DNA of 16,110 nucleotides from Alphaproteobacteria bacterium (GCA_022822575.1 JAJEBJ010000199.1:1-16110); one strand, 5' to 3'; positions 5,946-13,486 are shown, numbered from the stretch's first letter. Numbers and translations are program-made. The notes: generated by a model from the sequence alone, not told the origin.

Positions 5946-7240
5946 GGCAGGAGACCGGCGACACAGTCCCGGGCGAGGCGGCTGATGGCGACGTCCATTG
6001 CGGCAATAGTCCGGGTGATGTCGTCGTCGCTGATGGCCGTGGAGACATAGATCTTGGAGTCCGCCTTCAGAACGCCATTCTCGCCGAGGAGGGCATTGAA
6101 TCGCTTCAGCATTGCGGTGTTGCCCGCCAGCATGTCGCGGTGATTGCTGACGGTGCCTTTCGTGAAGACGACATCGAAGAGAGGGGGTTCGCCGACCACC
6201 CGGCCTTCGACCCCGTTGGCAGCAAGGATGTCCTCGAGGGCCGTCATCAGCCGCCTGCCGGTGTCGAAGAGGCGCCCGAAGGTGCCGGGACGCGACAGGA
6301 CGTCGAGTGTTGCAAGACCGGCAACGGCCGCCACGGGATTGCCGGAGAGTGTGCCGACCTGCGGCACGAACCGCCCGGTGCCGGCCTGGTCGCTGTCAAA
6401 GGCGGCCATGATGTCCTCACGTCCGGCAATGGCTGCAAGCGGGAAGCCGCCACCGATCACCTTGCCGAGCGTGCACAGGTCGGGAACGACACCGTAGTAT
6501 TCCTGGGCGCCGCCCATACCCAGCCGGAATCCCGTCACCACCTCGTCAAACACAAGGAGCACATCGTGCTCGCGGGTCAGTTCCCGCAGGGCGGCAAGGA
6601 AGCCCGGCTGCGGCGGGATCAGACGCTGCATCGGCTCAAGGAAGACCGCTGCAATCTCGGACCGGTACTCCTTCAAGAGACTCTCCACCGCGCCTGCATC
6701 GTTGAACGGCGCCACGAGGATCGTGTCCCTCACCGTGTCGGGAATACCTGCCGAATCGGGAATCGGGCGAGGCGAGTTGCCGGATGTCTTCGGCGCGAGG
6801 CTCATCAGGGCGTAGTCGCTGTAGCCGTGGTAACCGCCCTCGAACTTGAGGATCTTCGGACGTCCCGTATGGGCGCGGGCAAGGCGCATGGCAAAGGCGT
6901 CCGCCTCGGAACCCGTGCTCGTGAAACGAACCTTTTCGGCGACCGGCACGGCGTCGATGATGGCTTCGGCGAGAGCGATGCCCTCGGGATTGCTGGCAAA
7001 AAACGTCGTCCCCGCTTCGAGCTGGCTGCGCACGGCGCTCGTGACCTCGGGATGGGCATGCCCGATGAGCATGGGGCCCGATCCGATGAGATAGTCGATG
7101 TACTCGCGGCCTTCGTCGTCCCACACGCGGCTGCCGCTGCCCCGGACGATGACGAGGTCTCCGGAGACGTTGCCGAACGTGCCACCTGGAAGAACCCTCG
7201 CGGCTCTCTGGCGAATCGACAATTGCGCGCCTTGTGCCAT
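5942..7240 (-). CDS. class III PLP enzyme, glutamate-1-semialdehyde aminomutase-like
   Basis: Protein of 432 residues with the full class III aminotransferase fold. Visible motifs are VLPGGTFGN near the start, DYLIGSGPMLIGHAHP, TSTGSEADAFAMRLAR (phosphate-binding), GGYHGYSDY, LVFDEVVTGFR (Asp to the pyridine nitrogen, D232) and LGKVIGGGFP (Schiff-base K260). It resembles glutamate-1-semialdehyde aminomutase, but the catabolic setting and the usual ALA-synthase route in alphaproteobacteria argue against a tetrapyrrole role. Class III folds also include transaminases of beta- and omega-amino acids and the (R)-1-hydroxy-2-aminoethylphosphonate ammonia-lyase PbfA, so amine removal from a phosphonate or amino-acid intermediate is plausible. 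It is the first gene of the leftward operon. The frame continues to a TTG at 7303, but I start at the ATG at 7240, where the family homology begins. Confidence 0.87.
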   Translation of the reverse strand: MAQGAQLSIRQRAARVLPGGTFGNVSGDLVIVRGSGSRVWDDEGREYIDYLIGSGPMLIGHAHPEVTSAVRSQLEAGTTFFASNPEGIALAEAIIDAVPVAEKVRFTSTGSEADAFAMRLARAHTGRPKILKFEGGYHGYSDYALMSLAPKTSGNSPRPIPDSAGIPDTVRDTILVAPFNDAGAVESLLKEYRSEIAAVFLEPMQRLIPPQPGFLAALRELTREHDVLLVFDEVVTGFRLGMGGAQEYYGVVPDLCTLGKVIGGGFPLAAIAGREDIMAAFDSDQAGTGRFVPQVGTLSGNPVAAVAGLATLDVLSRPGTFGRLFDTGRRLMTALEDILAANGVEGRVVGEPPLFDVVFTKGTVSNHRDMLAGNTAMLKRFNALLGENGVLKADSKIYVSTAISDDDITRTIAAMDVAISRLARDCVAGLLP

Positions 7241-7329
7241 GCCTGCCACCGCGATCGTGTCCGACTCCGGGAGGCACGATATCGGCCAATCCGTGCTACA
7301 CAAGAGTGAAGATGAGTCCAGGGCCCTCG
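7241..7329. promoter_or_regulatory. divergent promoter region between the two catabolic operons
   Basis: An 89-base space between the head-to-head starts of the PLP-enzyme gene and the PhzF-like gene must hold both promoters. It contains a perfect 8-base palindrome, CGATATCG, at 7277-7284, a possible operator core. I see no strong -35/-10 pair on either strand. No regulator gene lies in the window next to it, so the controlling protein is unknown. Confidence 0.5.
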
Positions 7330-8235
7330 ATGACGTCCCTCCCCTTTGCTCTCTACGATGCCTTCAGCGACACCGCCTTCGGGGGCAGTCAGGCCGCTGT
7401 CGTCTCGGACGCCGGATCCCTGGACGATGCCACCATGGCGCGGATCGCCGGCGAACTCGGATATCCTGCGGTCTGTTTCGTCGGTGCCACAGGCGAACAG
7501 CGCGTCGAGGCACGATTCCGCTCGACGGTCATGGAACTCCCGATGTGCGGCCATGGCACCATTGCCCTCATGACACGCATGGTCGAGCAGGGTCACATCA
7601 CCATGCCCGCCAGGGTAGACCTTCACCTTCCCCGCTCCCGAGCGCTGGTCACAGTCTCGGCCGGCTCGGGAGGCAGGCCGCTGGTCATGCTCGAGGTCAC
7701 TCCGCCCGCGTTCCGCCACGACGATGTCGACAGGGACCGCCTCGCCCGTCTCCTGGGTCTCGAGCCGGACACCATTGCCAGAGACCATCCCCTGGAAACC
7801 GCCTGCGGCGACTTCGTGCATCTCGTCGTGCCGCTTCCCGGTCTCGACGCCATGCAGCGCGTCAGTCCCGACTTTCCGGGACTCGTAACCCTGTGCCACG
7901 ACTACGGAATCGAGACCGTGGTGCTCTTCACCACCGAGACCCTGGACCCGGCGTCGACACTCCACGTCAGGGACTTCTGCCCCGCCGTCGGGGTGGCCGA
8001 ATCCGCTGCCGCCGGGACCACCAACGCCGCCCTTGCCAGCTACCTGGTACGCCACCGCATCGTGTCGCCGGACCCCGGCGCTCGTGTCCATGTCAGGGCC
8101 GAACAGGGTGTCGAGATCGGCCGCGCGAGCAGTATTGTCTCGTGTGTCGTCATCGAGGACGATACGATCGCCAGTCTCGAGGTCGGTGGCGTGGCCACCA
8201 GGACCGTCGAGGGTCTGCTCCACCTGCCGCCATGA
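7330..8235 (+). CDS. PhzF family protein (isomerase/epimerase-like)
   Basis: Protein of 301 residues with the PhzF fold, two similar halves related to diaminopimelate epimerase. Visible are the opening LYDAFSDTAFGGSQAAVV, the acid-base Glu (E69) in the RFRSTVMEL segment, the following CGHGTIA motif, and the second-half motif ESAAAGTTNAALASYLV. PhzF itself isomerises a dihydro-hydroxyanthranilate, but most family members act on other small molecules and have no known substrate; no other phenazine genes are here. It heads the rightward operon and its stop overlaps the thiamine-enzyme start as ATGA. I chose the ATG at 7330 because AGGG lies six bases before it and the family homology begins there; an ATG at 7312 is the main alternative. 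An isomerase or epimerase step on a pathway intermediate is the inferred role. Confidence 0.85.
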   Translation: MTSLPFALYDAFSDTAFGGSQAAVVSDAGSLDDATMARIAGELGYPAVCFVGATGEQRVEARFRSTVMELPMCGHGTIALMTRMVEQGHITMPARVDLHLPRSRALVTVSAGSGGRPLVMLEVTPPAFRHDDVDRDRLARLLGLEPDTIARDHPLETACGDFVHLVVPLPGLDAMQRVSPDFPGLVTLCHDYGIETVVLFTTETLDPASTLHVRDFCPAVGVAESAAAGTTNAALASYLVRHRIVSPDPGARVHVRAEQGVEIGRASSIVSCVVIEDDTIASLEVGGVATRTVEGLLHLPP

Positions 8236-9941
8236 CCGACAGCAATCTTTCAGCATCCAGGGTCTTTGCCGCCGCCTTCGCCCGCCACGGGGTCGACACC
8301 ATCTTCGGCCAGTCGATCCCCTCGGCCTTCTTTCTGGCGACTCCTGAATTCGGCATCAGGCAAATGACCTATCGCACCGAGAACGCCGGCGCCGTGATGG
8401 CCGATGCCTACGCCCGGATTTCCCGAAAGGCCGGTGTTGTCGCCGCACAGAATGGACCGGCGGCCACATTGCTGGTCGCCGGGCTGGCCGAGGCCTTGAC
8501 GGCCTCCTCCCCGGTGGTCGCCCTGGTCCAGGACACCCCGCCTCTGTGGCGGGACCGCAACGCCTTCCAGGAGCTCGATCATCCCGAGCTGTTCAAGGGC
8601 TGCGCCAAGTGGGTGCGCAGGGTCGAGGACACCCGGCGCATCGACGACTACGTCGACATGGCCTTCCGTCAGGCGACCGGCGGGCGCCCCGGTCCTGCCG
8701 TTCTCCTGGCGCCGGTCAATGTCATGGAAGCCCCCCGGGCGACGAGTTCCGGGCGCCAGCAGTCTTTGGGTCAGGTTCCGCTCGACCGGCCCGTCGCCAA
8801 CCGGAATGAGATCGCCCGGGCAGCGCGGCTCATTGCCGGCGCCGAAAGGCCGGTCATCTGGGCCGGGGGAGGCGTGCATCTTTCCGGCGCCGCCGACGTC
8901 CTCGCCGGGCTCCAGGAGAAGGCCCATCTTCCGGTGGCCACCACGACCATGGGAAAGGGGGCGGTGGATGACTCACACCCCCTCACGATCGGCGTGGTCG
9001 GGTACTACATGGGCAAGGGTTCCGCGACGCACCGGCTCGCCCCGCTGATCGGCGAGGCGGACGTCGTTGTCGCCGTTGGCAACCGAACCAACCAGAACGG
9101 CACGGACTCCTGGCAACTGCTGTCGCCGGACACCACGCTCATTCATATCGACATCGATCCACAGGAAATCGGTCGCACCTATGAGGCGGTGCGCCTCGTC
9201 GGCGATGCCCGCGAGACTCTCGCTGCCCTCTCGCACGACCTTCTCGCCGGCGATCTCGCCCGGAGGGCCAGCTGCCGGCCTGCTCTTGAAGCCCGGATCG
9301 CCGAAGCGCGGCACCGCCATCGCGAGGAGATCGCCCCCCTTGCCACCTCGGCGGCACGGCCTGTGAGGCCCGAACGCCTGATGGCTGAACTCGACCGGCA
9401 GCTGTCGAAGGATCACATCCTGGTGGCGGATGCGAGCTACGCCTCGATCTGGCTGTGCAACAACCTTGCCAGCCGGCAGCCTGGCCAACGCTTCCTCACG
9501 CCGCGGGGCATGGCCGGTCTGGGCTGGGGTCTGCCCATGGCGATCGGGGCCAAACTGGCCAGGTCCTCCGCACCGGTGTTCGCCCTCGTTGGCGACGGCG
9601 GATTCGCCCACGTCTGGGCCGAACTTGAAACGGCGCGACGGCTCGGCGCCCATGTCGTCGTCACGGTGCTCAACAACGAGGTTCTCGGCTACCAGAAACA
9701 CGCCGAGCTTCATCGCTACCACGCACACACCGACGCCGTCGCCTTCACCAGCGTCGATCACGCCGCCATCGCCGAAGCCACCGGCTGCCGGGGTGTGCGC
9801 ATCACCGACCCCGCGGACTATGGACCGGCCCTGGCAGAAGCCTTCGCCCTGACGGACCAGGTAACGACGGTGATCGATGTTCTCTCCGAGCCCGAAGCGT
9901 TCCCACCCATCACGGCCTTCGGAGAAGGACCCTCCACCTGA
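8232..9941 (+). CDS. thiamine-diphosphate-dependent enzyme, acetolactate-synthase-like
   Basis: Protein of 569 residues with the three-domain order of the acetolactate synthase/benzoylformate decarboxylase superfamily. The N-terminal pyrimidine-binding domain carries the catalytic Glu (E50 in TYRTENAGAVMADAYAR). A middle domain includes the PVIWAGGGVHLSG segment. The C-terminal domain holds the ThDP/magnesium motif, GDGG near residue 455 through NN near 480. It is not housekeeping IlvB: the Glu context differs, no small regulatory subunit follows, and it sits in a catabolic operon. Decarboxylation or carboligation of a 2-oxo acid or acyl-CoA is the expected chemistry, substrate unknown. The ATG at 8232 overlaps the PhzF stop by four bases. 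The same frame is open back to 7098, but that part overlaps other real genes and lacks homology. Confidence 0.88.
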   Translation: MTDSNLSASRVFAAAFARHGVDTIFGQSIPSAFFLATPEFGIRQMTYRTENAGAVMADAYARISRKAGVVAAQNGPAATLLVAGLAEALTASSPVVALVQDTPPLWRDRNAFQELDHPELFKGCAKWVRRVEDTRRIDDYVDMAFRQATGGRPGPAVLLAPVNVMEAPRATSSGRQQSLGQVPLDRPVANRNEIARAARLIAGAERPVIWAGGGVHLSGAADVLAGLQEKAHLPVATTTMGKGAVDDSHPLTIGVVGYYMGKGSATHRLAPLIGEADVVVAVGNRTNQNGTDSWQLLSPDTTLIHIDIDPQEIGRTYEAVRLVGDARETLAALSHDLLAGDLARRASCRPALEARIAEARHRHREEIAPLATSAARPVRPERLMAELDRQLSKDHILVADASYASIWLCNNLASRQPGQRFLTPRGMAGLGWGLPMAIGAKLARSSAPVFALVGDGGFAHVWAELETARRLGAHVVVTVLNNEVLGYQKHAELHRYHAHTDAVAFTSVDHAAIAEATGCRGVRITDPADYGPALAEAFALTDQVTTVIDVLSEPEAFPPITAFGEGPST

Positions 9942-9962
9942 CCGTGCGACGGGTCCCTTGCC

Positions 9963-9980
9963 GGAGGTATGACAACCTCC
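9963..9980. repeat. 6-bp perfect inverted repeat after the thiamine enzyme gene
   Basis: GGAGGT (9963-9968) and ACCTCC (9975-9980) are perfect inverted copies around a 6-base loop, ATGACA. No T-run follows, so an intrinsic terminator is unlikely. The left arm is a perfect Shine-Dalgarno core touching an in-frame ATG at 9969 that falls in the loop. In RNA this hairpin would hide both. It may be an operator, an attenuation element or chance. Confidence 0.55.
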
Positions 9981-10043
9981 CTATCCTCAGCGCGAGCCAC
10001 GGGATCATCCAGGCACATGCGGCACCGTTCCCCCGGCGACGGA

Positions 10044-10994
10044 ATGACTGACCCGGGCGGCGGTTACCGGAACGCACCCGTCACCGCGATCGGTCTGTGG
10101 CTGTTCGCCACCATCCTCTTCATGGGACAGATGGCGGCTCTGAAGTGGCTTGCCGAGGATTACCACTTCTCGCAGATCCTGTTCTTGCGCTCGGTGGTCG
10201 TGGTGGCCGGCACCACGCTCCTGCTGTTGCGCGGTTCGGGCCTCCGCGCTCCGTTCCGGACCCGGCGCTGGCGCATGCATGTCCTGAGGTTCCTCTGCTT
10301 CTTCGCAGCACTCAGCTGTTTCATCGAGGCGGTACGCCACATCTCGCTTCCCGACGCCACGGCGGTCTCCTTTGCCTCGCCCCTGCTGATGACGGCGCTC
10401 AGCGTGCCTCTGCTCGGGGAGCGGGTTGGACCGCGCCGCTGGGCCGCGGTAGGCATCGGACTTTGCGGCGTCCTCATCATCGTCAATCCCTCCACCGGCA
10501 TTTTCCAGCTCGCGGCGTTGTGGGCGCTCTGTTCGGCTCTCGCCTATGCCCTTGCCATCATCGTGACGAGGATCGTGAGCCGGACCGAAGAGGCGACCGC
10601 CACGGTCTTCCTGCTGAATGGCATCTATGTGCTGACGATGCCCGTGTTCGCTCCTTTCGAGTGGATCATGCCTTCGACCGAGGCCCTTCTCGTCATGGTC
10701 GCATGCGGGGTCACGGTCATGGTCGCCCAGATCACCGCCGTCCGGGCCTGTGCCCTGGCGCCACCCCAGGTCCTGGCGCCCTTCGACTACACGGCGATGA
10801 TCTGGGCCATCGTCTTCGGCTATCTCATCTGGGGTGATCTGCCGGACTGGACCGTGGCCATCGGCGCATCGGTCCTGGTGATGAGCGGTCTCTACGTGTT
10901 GTGGCGCGAGGCCCAGGTCCAGAAGACAGGGCCTGTCAAGAACTCCGCCAAGGGACTAGGTTCTGCGGACAGGCAAGACGGAAGAGTGTCATGA
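10044..10994 (+). CDS. DMT-superfamily transporter (EamA domains, about ten helices)
   Basis: Inner-membrane protein of 316 residues from the chosen ATG, with two EamA repeats. The first helix is at about residues 13-31 (AIGLWLFATILFMG). Others follow at regular spacing, including FLCFFAALSCF, AAVGIGLCGVLIIV, LWALCSALAYALAIIV and a C-terminal AIGASVLVMSGLYVL. DMT proteins move amines, amino acids, nucleobases or drugs in or out; the direction cannot be read from the sequence. Gene order suggests uptake of the pathway substrate or export of a product. The start is uncertain: the frame runs back to an ATG at 9969 that abuts a GGAGGT locked in an inverted repeat, and another ATG lies at 10017. 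I prefer 10044 because the residues before it look non-coding. The stop overlaps the crotonase start as ATGA. Confidence 0.83.
   Translation: MTDPGGGYRNAPVTAIGLWLFATILFMGQMAALKWLAEDYHFSQILFLRSVVVVAGTTLLLLRGSGLRAPFRTRRWRMHVLRFLCFFAALSCFIEAVRHISLPDATAVSFASPLLMTALSVPLLGERVGPRRWAAVGIGLCGVLIIVNPSTGIFQLAALWALCSALAYALAIIVTRIVSRTEEATATVFLLNGIYVLTMPVFAPFEWIMPSTEALLVMVACGVTVMVAQITAVRACALAPPQVLAPFDYTAMIWAIVFGYLIWGDLPDWTVAIGASVLVMSGLYVLWREAQVQKTGPVKNSAKGLGSADRQDGRVS
10980..10986 (+). promoter_or_regulatory. ribosome binding site of the CaiD-like gene
   Basis: GGAAGAG lies four bases before the ATG at 10991, inside the end of the transporter gene. It supports that start over the longer open frame beginning at 10901, which would overlap the transporter. 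Confidence 0.55.
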
Positions 10995-11773
10995 CAAGAA
11001 GTGTTCACACGCGGATTGACGGTCACATCCTGGAAATCACCCTCGACAAACCGAAGGCCAACGCCATCGGGGCGGCGACCAGCCGGGAAATGAACGATGC
11101 CTTCGAGATGTTCCACGAGGACGGGAACCTGCGCGTCGCCATCCTGACCGGGGCGGGTGACCGGTTCTTCTGCACCGGCTGGGACCTCAACGAGGGCGCC
11201 GAGGACGAACCCGACAGGGATTACGGACGCTGGGGTTTCGGCGGATTGTCACGCAATTTCGATCTCGAGAAACCCGTCATCATGGCCATCAACGGCTACT
11301 GTGTGGCCGGGGGATTCGAACTCGCGCTTGCCGGTGACATCCTGGTGGCATCCCGGAATGCCGTCTTCTTCCTCTCGGAGGTCAATGTAGGGCTGACCAC
11401 CGGCGCACCGAGCGTTTCGCGTCTGCTCTCAAGGCTGCCCCGCAGTGTCGCCCTCGAGATGCTCTACACCGGAAGGCGGATGGACGCCCAGGAGGCCTTC
11501 GACCTGCGCCTGGTGAGCCGGATGACCCCGGAGGGCGGGGCCATGGATGCGGCGCGCGACATCGCCCGCGACATCGCCGCCGCCGCACCGCTGTCGGTGC
11601 GCGCCGAAAAGCAGATGGTCAACTTGGCCGGCGATCTGCCGCCGCAGGAAGCGGTACGCCTCGACTCGCAAGGCTGCTTCACGATGATTTCCCGGGTTCT
11701 GGAATCGGAGGATTCGAAGGAAGGAGCACGCGCCTTCGTCGAAAAGCGCCCACCCGTGTGGAAGGGTCGTTGA
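10991..11773 (+). CDS. crotonase (enoyl-CoA hydratase) family, CaiD-like
   Basis: Protein of 260 residues, against 261 for E. coli carnitinyl-CoA dehydratase CaiD, which interconverts carnitinyl-CoA and crotonobetainyl-CoA. The match, recalled from memory, is strong throughout: HILEITLDKPKANAI, RVAILTGAGDRFF, GWDL, KPVIMAINGY, GGFELALAGD, and the C-terminal VEKRPPVWKGR against EKRDPVWKGR in CaiD. The catalytic pair E110 and E130 aligns with CaiD E111 and E131. One difference is that the stretch after E130 reads TTGAPS rather than PDSGG, so the substrate pocket may differ. It closes the rightward operon. No CaiA-, CaiB- or CaiC-like partner is in the window, so a CoA ester of another quaternary amine or a plain enoyl-CoA is possible. 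Confidence 0.85.
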   Translation: MTRSVHTRIDGHILEITLDKPKANAIGAATSREMNDAFEMFHEDGNLRVAILTGAGDRFFCTGWDLNEGAEDEPDRDYGRWGFGGLSRNFDLEKPVIMAINGYCVAGGFELALAGDILVASRNAVFFLSEVNVGLTTGAPSVSRLLSRLPRSVALEMLYTGRRMDAQEAFDLRLVSRMTPEGGAMDAARDIARDIAAAAPLSVRAEKQMVNLAGDLPPQEAVRLDSQGCFTMISRVLESEDSKEGARAFVEKRPPVWKGR

Positions 11774-11824
11774 GGCGGGATTTGCCGCCAGCCTCGAGGC
11801 GGACTAAACAGGGAGCGGTTCAAG

Positions 11825-11829
11825 GGAGG
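11825..11829 (+). promoter_or_regulatory. ribosome binding site of yaaA
   Basis: GGAGG six bases before the ATG at 11836 is close to ideal and fixes the start. The 62 bases between the CaiD-like stop and this ATG would also hold any separate yaaA promoter, but none is obvious. Confidence 0.75.
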
Positions 11830-11835
11830 AAGAAG

Positions 11836-12615
11836 ATGCTCGTCGTCGTGTCGCCTGCCAAGGCCCTCAACTTCGAAGAGCCCGATCCAGGGATTGCCTG
11901 GACAAAGCCGTTGATGATGGCCCAGACCCGCGAACTGATGAAGACCACGCGCACGCTCAGTGCCGTCGATCTTGCGGGCCTCATGGGACTCTCGGAGAAA
12001 CTCGCGGATCTCAACCGTGACCGCTACCGCGCTTTCCGTCTCGAGCACACGCCGGAGAATGCGAAACAGGCTGTTCTCGCCTTCGCCGGCGACACCTACC
12101 GCGGCCTCGATGCCACGAGCCTGTCACCCGAGGACCTCGACCACGCGCAGACGCATCTGCGCATCATTTCGGGGCTCTACGGCGTCCTGCGGCCACTTGA
12201 CCTCATTCAGCCCTATCGCCTGGAAATGGGAACACGGCTCACCACGCCCCGGGGTCACAGTCTCTACGACTTCTGGGGCGACAGGATTGCCCGAGCTCTC
12301 AACCGCGACCTCAAGCAGCTGGATTCGCGGGTTGTCCTCAATGCGGCCTCGAAGGAGTACTTCAGCGCCATTCCTTCGGACCGGCTGAAGGCATCCGTCG
12401 TCACGCCGGTGTTCAAGGAGATGAGGAACGGCGTGGCGCGCACCCTGGGATTCACCGCCAAGGTGTCGCGCGGCATGATGGCGCGCTACGTCATCCGCAA
12501 CCGGATCGACAGCGTCGAGGATCTCAAGTCCTTCGACGCCGACGGCTATCGCTTCGATCCCGATTCGTCGTCGCCATCGACTTTCGTCTTCATCCGGCAA
12601 CCCCGCTCGCACTGA
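11836..12615 (+). CDS. yaaA: peroxide stress protein YaaA (UPF0246 family)
   Basis: Protein of 259 residues, the usual YaaA length. Family marks are the N-terminal LVVVSPAKALNFE, then LMGLSEKLADLN, AFAGDTYRGLDA, ISGLYGVLRPLDLI, YRLEMGTRL and LYDFWGD, NAASKEYF, and MMARYVIRNRI. In E. coli YaaA belongs to the OxyR response and limits damage from hydrogen peroxide by lowering free intracellular iron; a DNA-binding activity has also been reported. It is a widespread housekeeping gene and probably not a pathway member, although two iron/O2 enzyme types nearby would make peroxide defence useful. It converges with the exported hydrolase gene, the stops lying 16 bases apart with no clear terminator between. 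Confidence 0.95.
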   Translation: MLVVVSPAKALNFEEPDPGIAWTKPLMMAQTRELMKTTRTLSAVDLAGLMGLSEKLADLNRDRYRAFRLEHTPENAKQAVLAFAGDTYRGLDATSLSPEDLDHAQTHLRIISGLYGVLRPLDLIQPYRLEMGTRLTTPRGHSLYDFWGDRIARALNRDLKQLDSRVVLNAASKEYFSAIPSDRLKASVVTPVFKEMRNGVARTLGFTAKVSRGMMARYVIRNRIDSVEDLKSFDADGYRFDPDSSSPSTFVFIRQPRSH

Positions 12616-12631
12616 CGCGAAGTTGCGGGCG

Positions 12632-13486
12632 TCACTCCCCCGGAGCGCCCATCATTTTCGTGGCGACAGCGAGGAGGCCCGGCCAGTTCTCGGCCCAGCA
12701 GCATCCGTGATCGTAACCGGGCACCTCGATCACACGACTTGGCGACGTCTCAGACATTCGGGTGAGGTAGCTCGCAATGACGTCCCGCCCCACGGTCGTG
12801 TCGCGTTCCCCAAGGAAGTGGACCTGGGGAATGTGCCGAACCACACTCGCCACGTCGGCTGCGTTGAGGGAACCGGTGAGTGCGGACACGCCTTGTGAGG
12901 CCGTCCAGCGCCTGTGATCGAGATTGCCGGCGATGGTGATGATGCCGGCGACGTCGTTTCGCCGTGCTGCGGTCAGGACGGCAAGCTGTGCGCCTCCCGA
13001 AAATCCGACCAGGCGAAGCCTTATCGCACCGGCCCGGCGCTTGAGGATATCAAGGGCGGCATCGATGGCTTCGACGACTTCCTCTCCGTAGCGCGCCAGG
13101 GACCAGTACCGTCGATGGCAACCAGCGAGTTCGGTGGCATCGAGATAGTGGCAGGGACGCGCCAGATAGGCCGCATCGCCGGGGTCCCTCAGCGCCATCT
13201 TCAGAACCCGTCCGTTTCGCGGCGTGGGATCGGCTGCGAGCTCCGTGCGCGAGATCCACGACCGGCCGTCTCCCTCGATGTAGACGGTCAGATCACCTGT
13301 GCCGCGCCACGCGGATGGCGCGTAGGTCAGGAGGCTGAAGCGTCCCGCCTCCAGCCAGGAACCGATCCAGCCATGGGGACGCGCCAGTGAATCCACCGCT
13401 GCCTTCATGGCCGACTCTCCCGCCGTCGCACCTCCGCAAACAAGGAGAGAAAGGACGGCCGGGATAGCGAGAACCGCCGCCCTCAT
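12632..13486 (-). CDS. exported alpha/beta hydrolase
   Basis: Protein of 284 residues beginning with an export signal (MRAAVLAIPAVLSLLVCGG) likely cut after ATAG near residue 23. The Cys in SLLVC is preceded by Val, so it is a poor lipobox. The mature part is an alpha/beta hydrolase: nucleophile S163 in the GFSGGAQ elbow, acid D229 in GERDTTV and His H260 in GYDHGCC. YIEGDGRSW at about residues 69-77 probably forms the oxyanion loop. The substrate is unknown; an ester or amide outside the cytoplasm is expected. Its ATG overlaps the stop of the N-carbamoyl-amino-acid hydrolase as ATGA, so it belongs to that operon and may free a precursor in the periplasm for import. It is the last gene of the operon. 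Confidence 0.82.
   Translation of the reverse strand: MRAAVLAIPAVLSLLVCGGATAGESAMKAAVDSLARPHGWIGSWLEAGRFSLLTYAPSAWRGTGDLTVYIEGDGRSWISRTELAADPTPRNGRVLKMALRDPGDAAYLARPCHYLDATELAGCHRRYWSLARYGEEVVEAIDAALDILKRRAGAIRLRLVGFSGGAQLAVLTAARRNDVAGIITIAGNLDHRRWTASQGVSALTGSLNAADVASVVRHIPQVHFLGERDTTVGRDVIASYLTRMSETSPSRVIEVPGYDHGCCWAENWPGLLAVATKMMGAPGE

Noticed and set aside
5942..7240. hemL (tetrapyrrole biosynthesis) assignment
   Set aside because: The fold fits, but the gene heads a catabolic operon and alphaproteobacteria generally make 5-aminolevulinate by ALA synthase.
7330..8235. Phenazine biosynthesis
   Set aside because: Only a PhzF-fold protein is present; no other phz genes are nearby, and the family is functionally broad.
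6805..8256. 483-codon minus-strand open frame across the divergent region
   Set aside because: It shadows the PhzF-like gene and the start of the PLP-enzyme gene, both of which have clear family motifs; its own translation has none.
12616..12631. Bidirectional terminator between yaaA and the exported hydrolase
   Set aside because: The 16-base gap has no hairpin followed by a T-run.
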